From contig JBEKOB010000023.1 in the NCBI GenBank assembly GCA_049522195.1, positions 1 through 56,261 on the forward strand: a stretch of 56,261 nt of DNA, in the 5' to 3' direction. Each line of letters begins with the position of its first letter. Position 1 is the first letter of the stretch. The DNA comes from UBA9647 sp049522195. GTDB lineage: Bacteria; Bacteroidota; Ignavibacteria; UBA10030. Shown here piece after piece: positions 8,359-15,592 of the stretch. The notes below the pieces were generated by a model. The model did not search any database, was not told the origin of the DNA, and saw nothing but the letters and a program-made list of their open reading frames with translations. The position numbers and the translations under genes are program-made.

Positions 8359-9225
8359 CTACAGCCGTCGCGCAACGTTGGTGCTATCCTTTGGTTGAGG
8401 TTTCGGCTCTGTGTAGAGATTCCCTTCCGGCTTCTTGGCGTTGGGGGGATTGCTGCCCTGAAGTGAGAGAACATAGCTGGCGATTTGCTGGATCTCCTTC
8501 GGTGTAAAGACGAGCTTCCAGCTGATCATCCCTTTTTCAGGGACTCCATTCTTGATCGTGGTGTAGACGTTTTTGACGCCGCCGCCATGGATCCAGTACT
8601 GGTCGGTCAGGTTGGGTCCCACGATCCCTTCGGCATGCGTGCCGTGACATGTGATGCAATTCCTCAGGAATCTCTCCTGACCTGCCTTGATGGAGGCCTC
8701 ATCGACAAGCACAACCAGATCATCTTCGTTGATTGTTCCTTCCGACGCCATTCGGACGCGCCGCGAGAGGTCCGCAGCAGCCATTTCTTCAGCATATTCA
8801 GCCTGAGGCAGAGGGCTCGATTGCCAGACGTGATAGTTCAGAAGATAGATCACGGCAAAAACAATTGTCCCGCCAAAAAGATAGCTGAACCACGGAGGAA
8901 TAAGATTGTCCAGCTCTGTGATCCCATCGTGGTTTTCGTCTAGAGGAATCGCCTTTCCGGTTGACTTCGGCGCAATGGAAGCGTACGCGGATTTTAATGC
9001 CCGGAGGATTGGGTCAACTTCACCATCGAGCACGAAGATAACGAAGAGTATGAGGCCTATAAAGAACAGGGTCAGGAGTCCGGTGAAGATGAGCGCTGAG
9101 CTTGTGCCCTCCTCGGCGACCTGGGTCTGCGCGTGTAGGTCTCCCAGAATCAGGGGCAGAAGCACACTGATGATGAGGAGTCGGAGGAGGACTTTGGCGA
9201 AATGGCGGTAGATGTTCACGGTCAC
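8359..9225 (-). CDS. ccoP: Cytochrome cbb3 oxidase subunit III, mono-heme
   Basis: The 288-residue membrane-anchored cytochrome c passes electrons to the CcoNO core. The N-terminal part has two hydrophobic segments around a FixP-type N domain (NLIPPWFSYLFGGTIVFAVIY, W-S-S-P-L-P, Y-A-E-E-M). A single heme motif CITCH lies at about residue 190, with GPNLTDQYWIHGGG after it and methionine candidates further on. Textbook CcoP carries two CxxCH motifs and here only one is present. Such mono-heme forms are known from Bacteroidota-like bacteria. It starts 23 bp after ccoQ on the same strand. Confidence 0.92.
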   Translation of the reverse strand: MTVNIYRHFAKVLLRLLIISVLLPLILGDLHAQTQVAEEGTSSALIFTGLLTLFFIGLILFVIFVLDGEVDPILRALKSAYASIAPKSTGKAIPLDENHDGITELDNLIPPWFSYLFGGTIVFAVIYLLNYHVWQSSPLPQAEYAEEMAAADLSRRVRMASEGTINEDDLVVLVDEASIKAGQERFLRNCITCHGTHAEGIVGPNLTDQYWIHGGGVKNVYTTIKNGVPEKGMISWKLVFTPKEIQQIASYVLSLQGSNPPNAKKPEGNLYTEPKPQPKDSTNVARRL

Positions 9226-9248
9226 ACCTATGTGCGTGATACGGTCAA

Positions 9249-9404
9249 TCAGTTCAATGGCAGCTGGCTCATCCTGTCGGCATCTTCTTTCTTCATCCTC
9301 ACGACGTAAATCAGCACGCCAACGAAAAAAGGGATGAAGATCAGGAGCGAGAGTAAAGGATAGGAGGCGATGCCCTCAATCGCCTCAAGATAATGTGAAA
9401 ACAT
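9249..9404 (-). CDS. ccoQ: CcoQ/FixQ-like small membrane subunit
   Basis: A 51-residue reading frame opens with ATG 10 bp after an AGGAG ribosome site. It encodes one hydrophobic helix (PLLSLLIFIPFFVGVLIYVV) followed by a basic RMKKEDADRM tail. This is the size, topology and position expected of CcoQ (FixQ), which stabilises the interaction of CcoP with CcoNO. It lies between the ccoNO fusion and ccoP, 23 bp before ccoP. Sequence similarity in this family is low, so the call rests on context and topology. Confidence 0.8.
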   Translation of the reverse strand: MFSHYLEAIEGIASYPLLSLLIFIPFFVGVLIYVVRMKKEDADRMSQLPLN

Positions 9405-9462
9405 TTCTTACATCTCCTCACATTGTGGAACTAAAACACACCCGGAAAAATGACTCGACAGA

Positions 9463-9606
9463 TTGTTGCCCGACCTTCAATCAGCCTCTTGCGCGGGTGC
9501 TCAACCATCTTGTTGGCCCGGCCTTCCTACAGTTTGTTGCCCCGACCTTCGAGCAGCGAGTTGCATCAATCTTTAACTGGCCTGTTGCCCCGACCTTTTT
9601 ACCCGC
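9463..9606. repeat. Six-unit degenerate 24-bp tandem repeat in the cco operon
   Basis: Units begin near 9464, 9487, 9511, 9535, 9559 and 9583, with a core TGTTGCCCCGACCTTC. Units one, three, four and six are close to this core; two and five are diverged. The period is 24 bp, so the minus strand can be read as an eight-residue repeat (K-V-G-A-T type), but there is no convincing gene. It is followed at 9602-9634 by a CCCGCC...GGCGGGCAGG hairpin. It sits in the transcribed 289-bp gap between ccoNO and ccoQ. Confidence 0.7.
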
Positions 9607-9693
9607 CGTAGTCCGAAGGACGAAGGCGGGCAGGTCGGGGATCAAAGAACTCACAACCAAAACCCAGAGGGGTTTCAACCCCTTCCTGAGGAG

Positions 9694-11802
9694 CTATCGT
9701 TGAACCGCAATGTCAGTCCCGAGCCGTTGCAGGTAAGCAATCACCGCAATAATCTCCTTGTCGGATTCGGCTGGCGCGTTCTGTTTCTGTAAATCTCCCG
9801 CAATACCGCCGGCCTGCGCCCTCATGTCTGCGACGGCCTGCTTATCGTAATCTTTTGGATAGGGGACACCGAGTCTCTGCATCGCACGAATTTTTGCATC
9901 GACAATAGACTCATCGGTATTCTGTGTATAGAGCCATGGATACGCGGGCATGATGGAGCCCGGGGAAACCGATCGCGGGTCTTCCATGTGCATGAAATGC
10001 CAGAGGTTCGGATACTTCTTGCCGACGCGGTGAAGGTCCGGTCCTGTCCGTTTTGAACCCCACTGAAATGGATGGTCATAAACAAATTCGCCCGCCTTGG
10101 AGTATTCACCGTACCGCTCTGTCTCCGATCGGAACGGCCTGACCATCTGGGAATGGCAGGTGTAACATCCCTCCCTCACGTAAATATCGCGGCCCTGAAG
10201 TTCGAGTGGAGTGTATGGCTTAACCGAAGCGATCGTGGGAATATTCGACTTGATAAGGAAGGTCGGTACCAATTCGACAATGCCTCCAATCAAGACCACG
10301 ACGGTGGCAAGGAGCGCGAATTGGACCGGTCGTCGCTCCAGCCATTTGTGCTTGTTCTGCCGCATGGGGCGCTCTTCCCAATGTGCGGGGACTTGCACTT
10401 CTTCGTCTCCTACAAGTTTTCCCTGCCGAGCTGTTCGGATGAGGTTGTAGATCATCAGGAGCACTCCTCCGAGGTAAAGTGCACCTCCAAGGGCCCGTAT
10501 CATATAGAAGGGGAGTATCTGAACGACCGTTTCCAGGAAGTTCGGATACTGAAGCACGCCGGATGACGTGAATTGCTTCCACATCAAGGATTGCGTGATG
10601 CCGGCCCAGTACAGAGCGCTTGCATACACCACGATTCCGAGGGTCCCGATCCAGAAATGAAAATTTGCCAGTTTGCGGGAGAAGAGGCTTGTATTCCACA
10701 GCCTTGGGATCAGCCAGTACAGTATGCCAAACGTGAGGAACCCGTTCCATCCCAGCGCACCGATGTGAACGTGTGAGATAGTCCAATCCGTATAGTGCGA
10801 GATTGCGTTGACATTCTTGAGAGACAGCATCGGCCCTTCAAATGTGGCCATGCCGTACGCAGTGATGGCAACAACCATGAACTTCAGAACCGCATCTTCG
10901 CGAACCTTGTCCCATGCCCCGCGAACCGTCAGAAGACCGTTGATCGCTCCCCCCCACGACGGGGCAAGGAGCATGATGGAGAAAGCCGTTCCGAGCGATT
11001 GCGCCCAATCCGGAAGCGCTGTGTACAGCAGGTGGTGCGGACCTGCCCAGATATACAAGAAGATCAGGGACCAGAAGTGCACGATTGAAAGTCGGTATGA
11101 ATAGATTGGGCGCTCTGCAGCCTTTGGAAGGAAGTAGTACATCAACCCCAGGTATGGAGTTGTGAGGAAAAATGCGACCGCGTTGTGTCCGTACCACCAC
11201 TGCACCAGAGCGTCCTGCACACCTGCATAGACAGGATAACTTTTCAGATAGGAGACAGGAAGCTCGATCGAGTTTACAATATGAAGAACTGCGATAGTGA
11301 CGATGCCGGCGATATAGAACCAGATAGCGACATACATGTGCTTTTCCCGCCGCTCGATGATCGTCCCGAAGACATTTACTGCGAAAACAACCCAGATAAT
11401 CGTGATGAGGATGTCTATGGGCCATTCGAGTTCCGCGTACTCCTTGCCTGTCGTGAAGCCTAGCGGCAGTGTGAGTGCTGCGGAAACGATTATCGCCTGC
11501 CATCCCCAAAAGTGAATCTTGCTGAGGATGTCGTTGAACATGCGGGCTTTGCAGAGGCGCTGCAGAGAATAATACAGCCCCATGAAGATGCCGTTGCCAA
11601 CAAATGCGAAGATCACTGCATTTGTGTGCAGCGGGCGGATGCGCCCAAACGTGACAAATTGAAGCTTCAGGTTCACCGCGGGCTCGAACATCTCAAGAGC
11701 GATGATCAGTCCGACGAGCATCCCCACTGCCCCCCACACCATCGTCGCGACGGCGAAATTGCGTACGATTCTATTATCGTACCTGACGGTTACCATCTCC
11801 AT
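9694..11802 (-). CDS. ccoNO: Fused cbb3 oxidase subunits I and II
   Basis: One chain of 702 residues joins the catalytic heme-copper subunit CcoN (about 1-480, some 12-14 helices) to the mono-heme CcoO. CcoN signs are WYGHNAVAFFLT, IWAGPHHLLYTALPDW (copper-B histidines) and WTISHVHIGALGWNG (heme histidines). The CcoO part has one membrane helix and the heme site CYTCHSQMVRPF near residue 546, and ends with a typical IIAVIAYLQRLG helix. I prefer the ATG at 11802, which has an AAGGA site and overlaps ccoS by 29 bp. An upstream ATG at 11874 would overlap it by 101 bp and add a lysine-rich, non-homologous extension. The fusion is known in this group of bacteria. Confidence 0.94.
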   Translation of the reverse strand: MEMVTVRYDNRIVRNFAVATMVWGAVGMLVGLIIALEMFEPAVNLKLQFVTFGRIRPLHTNAVIFAFVGNGIFMGLYYSLQRLCKARMFNDILSKIHFWGWQAIIVSAALTLPLGFTTGKEYAELEWPIDILITIIWVVFAVNVFGTIIERREKHMYVAIWFYIAGIVTIAVLHIVNSIELPVSYLKSYPVYAGVQDALVQWWYGHNAVAFFLTTPYLGLMYYFLPKAAERPIYSYRLSIVHFWSLIFLYIWAGPHHLLYTALPDWAQSLGTAFSIMLLAPSWGGAINGLLTVRGAWDKVREDAVLKFMVVAITAYGMATFEGPMLSLKNVNAISHYTDWTISHVHIGALGWNGFLTFGILYWLIPRLWNTSLFSRKLANFHFWIGTLGIVVYASALYWAGITQSLMWKQFTSSGVLQYPNFLETVVQILPFYMIRALGGALYLGGVLLMIYNLIRTARQGKLVGDEEVQVPAHWEERPMRQNKHKWLERRPVQFALLATVVVLIGGIVELVPTFLIKSNIPTIASVKPYTPLELQGRDIYVREGCYTCHSQMVRPFRSETERYGEYSKAGEFVYDHPFQWGSKRTGPDLHRVGKKYPNLWHFMHMEDPRSVSPGSIMPAYPWLYTQNTDESIVDAKIRAMQRLGVPYPKDYDKQAVADMRAQAGGIAGDLQKQNAPAESDKEIIAVIAYLQRLGTDIAVQR

Positions 11803-12001
11803 TCCAGGCAGATCCTTCTTCTTTTTTTGTTGAATTTTGCTGGTTGAAAGTACTGGTTTTCTTTTCTTCCTCAAAGAGAATTCTCACCGAGGGAGTGTAC
11901 TTGTCGTCGTACTGTCCGGTTCGCACCGCCCAGATGAACGCGATCAGAAATCCTAACGCGACCGCAACGCTAAATCCGACAAGAATCCAAATGACGGACA
12001 T
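11774..12001 (-). CDS. ccoS: CcoS-like cbb3 maturation protein
   Basis: This 75-residue protein has one N-terminal helix (MSVIWILVGFSVAVALGF) and the motif AVRTGQYDD that marks the CcoS family (PF03597), required for insertion of redox cofactors into cbb3 oxidase. The tail after TPSVRILFEEE is longer than usual, because its reading frame runs into the start of ccoNO. The start codon overlaps the ccoI stop in a TAATG arrangement, which points to translational coupling. A longer upstream start is not supported. Confidence 0.88.
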   Translation of the reverse strand: MSVIWILVGFSVAVALGFLIAFIWAVRTGQYDDKYTPSVRILFEEEKKTSTFNQQNSTKKEEGSAWNGDGNRQVR

Positions 12002-14412
12002 TAGATCACACCTTTTGTCTTGGCGAGCTGCCGGACAGCAGTTGTTGAAAAAATCACCACCGATATCGAGCTCAACGGCATCAGGATTGCGGCAAGAAGA
12101 GGGGAGAGTAATCCCTGAACAGCGAACCACAATCCGCCGATGTTATAGAGAATGGATAGCGCAAAGCTCGCGTAGACCACGTGCTGACTCGTGGACGCGA
12201 ATTCGAGGAGACGGTCCAGCATTCCAAACGAGGAACCTTCCAAAATTGCATCACAGGCAGGTGAGAAGGAGGTCACATCTTCTGCTACTGCTATTGCAAC
12301 GTCACTCTGCCACAACGCGCCGGCGTCATTGAGCCCGTCGCCGATCATGAGCACTTTCCGTCCGGCGTTTTGCAGTTCCCGGATGAACGCCAACTTGTCC
12401 GATGGCTTCTGATCGAAGCGCATGTCCGCGAATTGACCGTAGATTGACTGAAGCCTCTCTCGTTCCCTGTCTCCGTCACCTGAGAGAATCATGAGCGATC
12501 GTTTCCTCCCGAGGTGAGACAGTACCTCGGTGACACCCTTTCGGTACGTATTTTCAAAAGAGAACCACACGCGGTGCTCCCCTTGTAGTGAAAGATGTAC
12601 CCGCGTCTCCGTTGTCTCGGGTTCATCACACGGTTTCTTTCCTCTGACGAAATTCGACGAACCCAGCTGAACGGGAATCCCTTCGACGATCCCGCGAATT
12701 CCTTCTCCTTCAACCTCTTCGAAGCTATGGACATCGGACAGATCTTTTTGAGCGAGATGTTCGACGATTGTCCTGCTAAGGGGATGAGTGGAGTTGCGCG
12801 CCAGAGAGGCAACCAACCGGATTTCTTTCTCACTCAGGGGCATTCCCACAAATTGGATAGAGGAGTGAAAAGTCTGAGTTAGAGTCCCAGTCTTGTCGAA
12901 AACAATCGTGTCCACTTTTGACAACGATTCAACAATTCCCGCATTCTTCAGATAAAATCCCCGTTTCCCGAAAATGCGCATTGTCGTTCCGAACGCAAAA
13001 GGGGCGGCCAGCGCAAGGGCGCAAGGACAAGCCACGATGAGAATTGCCGTCGCCGCGTTGAGTATCCTGGTGTGATCGACCATCCACCAGAAGAAAACTG
13101 TCACCGCCGTGAGCATGAGGATCGCAATTGTGAAGTATTTGCCGATGCTCGTCGACAGAGTCAGAAGTCTTGATTTCGATCTCTCCGAACCGCCAAAATC
13201 ATTCCAGAGCTGAACGAGTTTGCTCTCAGAAACCTCTTTGATGACCTCCAACTCAACTGTGGCACCTGCCTGCTTCCCGCCTGCATAGGCAACTTCACCC
13301 ACCACCTTGGTTACGGGATTTGATTCTCCAGTCACGAAACTGTAATCAATCCGTGCGGAGCCCTTCATCACGACCGAATCGGCGGGAATGATTTCATTGT
13401 TGCGAAGGATCATGCGATCCCCCGGCCGGAGAGAAGTGATCGGAATAGTGCGCTCGTCTCCGTTCTTCCGAACTGCAGCAGCGAGCGGGAAATAGGATTG
13501 ATAGTGACGTTCGAAGTTCAGCCCTTCATACGTTTTGTTCTGGAACAATCTTCCAATCAGCAGGAAGAAGACAAGTCCCGTGAGCGAATCAAAATAGCCG
13601 GGACCGGTGGCGAGAAGAACATCTACCACGCTGCGGACGAACACCACCCCAATCCCGAGTGCGATCGGAACGTCGATGTTTATGATCTTCTTCCGAAGAC
13701 CTTGCCACGCGGAGACATAGAAGAGTGAACTGCTGTACAGCGCGACCGGAAGGCTGAGAAGGAGATTGATGTAGCCGAACAGACTACGCGAGGAGAAATC
13801 GGCTCTCGATCCTGCAAAGTACTCCGGCAAGCTGAACAGCATGATGTTCCCGAAACAGAACGCCGCGATCCCGAGCTTGAGGAAGAGACTGCGGTTCATC
13901 GCTTGGGCCGGCTTTTTCTGGATGCTCCCCAGATTGAGTTCGGGTTCGTAGCCGAGTGAGGTGAGAAGCGTAACGATCTTGCGAAGCGAGGTCTTTTGTT
14001 TCGCAAAGCGTATCAGAAGCGTCTTCTTCAGGAAGTCGACACGGGAAAAGCCAACCCCTTCATCCAGCTTGTGGAGGTTCTCGAGCAGCCAGATGCACGA
14101 GCTGCAGTGCATTTGAGGAATCCGGAGCGTGAGTACGGTCGCTGAGCCGTCGGAGAAATCAATGAGCTGTTGTATCACGGCCGGGTCGTCGAGGAATTCA
14201 AACCGGGGGGCCGCGTGAAGGGAGGGAGTGATGCCTGGGTTCGGGTCAAAATTGTAGTACTGGCAGAGCTGGTTAGCCGAGAGTATCTGGTATACGGCTT
14301 TGCAGCCGGCGCAACAGAATGGCTTGCCGTCCACCTCGATGTCGGAGTTGCCGGCAGGAGTTCCACAGTGAAAACAGAGCGCCTGGGCTTCTTCCACGGT
14401 CGCCGATTCCAT
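12001..14412 (-). CDS. ccoI: Copper-exporting P1B ATPase of the cbb3 locus (CcoI/FixI)
   Basis: The 803-residue P-type ATPase supplies copper for cbb3 oxidase. In order it has an N-terminal cysteine cluster (CFHCGTP...FCCAGC), a heavy-metal domain with MHCSSCIWLLENL (C-x-x-C), eight membrane helices, the TGES-type actuator loop (FVTGESNPV), the CPC metal site in IVACPCALALAAP, the phosphorylation motif DKTGTLTQT, and GDGLNDAGAL before the last helices. The extra N-terminal cysteine cluster is normal for CcoI of this lineage. It is the first gene of the minus-strand operon and is transcribed away from the act operon. The start at 14412 is the first in-frame ATG. Confidence 0.93.
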   Translation of the reverse strand: MESATVEEAQALCFHCGTPAGNSDIEVDGKPFCCAGCKAVYQILSANQLCQYYNFDPNPGITPSLHAAPRFEFLDDPAVIQQLIDFSDGSATVLTLRIPQMHCSSCIWLLENLHKLDEGVGFSRVDFLKKTLLIRFAKQKTSLRKIVTLLTSLGYEPELNLGSIQKKPAQAMNRSLFLKLGIAAFCFGNIMLFSLPEYFAGSRADFSSRSLFGYINLLLSLPVALYSSSLFYVSAWQGLRKKIINIDVPIALGIGVVFVRSVVDVLLATGPGYFDSLTGLVFFLLIGRLFQNKTYEGLNFERHYQSYFPLAAAVRKNGDERTIPITSLRPGDRMILRNNEIIPADSVVMKGSARIDYSFVTGESNPVTKVVGEVAYAGGKQAGATVELEVIKEVSESKLVQLWNDFGGSERSKSRLLTLSTSIGKYFTIAILMLTAVTVFFWWMVDHTRILNAATAILIVACPCALALAAPFAFGTTMRIFGKRGFYLKNAGIVESLSKVDTIVFDKTGTLTQTFHSSIQFVGMPLSEKEIRLVASLARNSTHPLSRTIVEHLAQKDLSDVHSFEEVEGEGIRGIVEGIPVQLGSSNFVRGKKPCDEPETTETRVHLSLQGEHRVWFSFENTYRKGVTEVLSHLGRKRSLMILSGDGDRERERLQSIYGQFADMRFDQKPSDKLAFIRELQNAGRKVLMIGDGLNDAGALWQSDVAIAVAEDVTSFSPACDAILEGSSFGMLDRLLEFASTSQHVVYASFALSILYNIGGLWFAVQGLLSPLLAAILMPLSSISVVIFSTTAVRQLAKTKGVI

Positions 14413-14779
14413 GAACCGTCGCTTATTCTGTAGAGGAATTCAACTTAGAGAGGATTAATAATCATAATACCATTCCATGTCAGGAAGTTCAACACCATGA
14501 ACGGGGTGTGTGATCCTCCGGGAAAAAATACTGTCGGAGGCTCGACATACGAATTCGTGATCTTCGGTCGAGGACGGCGGAGGGGAAACCTTAGAGATGA
14601 AGAAAAAAATACTTTGGCTCCTAAAATATTTGCATCGAACCGGAACTTTTCTTAATATTGACTATGTTTTTCTGCAGTCCTGCTTCATTCCTGTGTTTTG
14701 AACCAGTTTTTTCCTGAAGAACAGTGGCCTTTCCGGTATTCCTCCCGGCCCATTACTGAGTGTCCTGAAGAGTTGATGC
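14413..14779. promoter_or_regulatory. Divergent control region between cco and act operons
   Basis: This 367-bp region separates ccoI (leftward) from actA (rightward) and must hold promoters for both. A candidate rightward promoter of Bacteroidota style is TTTG at 14629-14632, 20 bp, then TAATATTG at 14653-14660 (one mismatch to TAnnTTTG). An overlapping TTGACT at 14658-14663 is an alternative -35. The AT-rich part is 14600-14700. No clear FNR- or Crp-like palindrome was found by eye. No gene is visible. Confidence 0.4.
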
Positions 14780-15349
14780 ATGAAAAAATCGCTGCTTGAC
14801 TATACGTTGCGGGTTCGTCTTCCTATAGTCGTGTTTGTTGCGGCCGTATCCTTCATCGCCACATATTTTCTTTCCCGGGCAGAGCGGGACGGCCTTGGGT
14901 ATGCCCCTGTGCAACCCATCGCTTTTTCTCACAAGCTTCACGCCGGGACGATGCAGATCGATTGCAATTACTGTCATACGGCAGTGACGTCATCGCCGCA
15001 CGCGACCGTCCCCGCTGTTTCAATCTGCATGAACTGCCACTCTGTTGCCCGCAAGAACCGTCCTGAAATAATCAAACTGACAAAGTACTACGAAGAGGGG
15101 ATCGCGCTGCCGTGGAAACGTGTCCATAAGGTTCCTGACTATGCGTATTTCAATCACAGTGCGCATGTTAACCGTGGTATCGATTGCGCTAACTGTCACG
15201 GGCAGGTTCAGAACATGGATGTGGTCATGCAGGTTTCGGAATTCACAATGGGGGCGTGCCTGAAATGCCACAGAAATGCACCCGAGGTTTTGAGCGGCGT
15301 TCCCGGAATCAAGAAGGGACCCGATTACTGCAGTACGTGTCATCGCTAG
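14780..15349 (+). CDS. actA: ActA, pentaheme cytochrome c of alternative complex III
   Basis: The 189-residue protein has one N-terminal membrane helix (about 12-32) and five heme-binding motifs in order: CNYCH, CMNCH, CANCH, CLKCH and CSTCH. That is the ActA pattern. In alternative complex III it takes electrons in the periplasm after quinol oxidation at ActC and passes them toward the mono-heme subunit and soluble carriers. It is the first gene of a long plus-strand operon and lies 21 bp before the small gene at 15371. Context with actB and actC makes the call firm. Confidence 0.93.
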   Translation: MKKSLLDYTLRVRLPIVVFVAAVSFIATYFLSRAERDGLGYAPVQPIAFSHKLHAGTMQIDCNYCHTAVTSSPHATVPAVSICMNCHSVARKNRPEIIKLTKYYEEGIALPWKRVHKVPDYAYFNHSAHVNRGIDCANCHGQVQNMDVVMQVSEFTMGACLKCHRNAPEVLSGVPGIKKGPDYCSTCHR

Positions 15350-15370
15350 GCCAGACGAACGGATAACACT

Positions 15371-15592
15371 ATGAGTCAGAATTCGAACGAAAAAAGTGCC
15401 CAGAGATCTCAACGCCGCGCATTCTTTGGCCAGCTTCTCGCTGCTGTCGGTGGAGGAGTTCTCGGAGGAAGCATTCTGCAGAAACTGTTCGGTTCCCGGA
15501 AACAGGCGCGCGAAAAAGAGCGCCCGGTCAATATCAGTATCAATCCGCTAGCGGTTCCGAGATCAAAGGAAGGCTCCAAGTCGAATGTCTAA
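15371..15592 (+). CDS. Small unnamed gene inside the act operon, Tat-like N-terminus
   Basis: This 73-residue protein sits between actA and actB and overlaps the actB start by 8 bp (ATGTCTAA), so it is surely translated with them. It begins with a polar stretch, then SQRRAFFGQLLAAVGGGVLG, i.e. an R-R followed by aromatic residues and a glycine-rich hydrophobic helix, as in Tat signal sequences or a short membrane anchor. A basic, proline-containing tail follows. The canonical ActA-F set has no counterpart that I know. It may be a Tat-like anchor or an extra small subunit or assembly factor of the complex. Confidence 0.75.
   Translation: MSQNSNEKSAQRSQRRAFFGQLLAAVGGGVLGGSILQKLFGSRKQAREKERPVNISINPLAVPRSKEGSKSNV

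Noticed and set aside
9463..9606. CRISPR array
   Set aside because: The units are adjacent 24-bp tandem repeats without unique spacers, and no cas genes are present.
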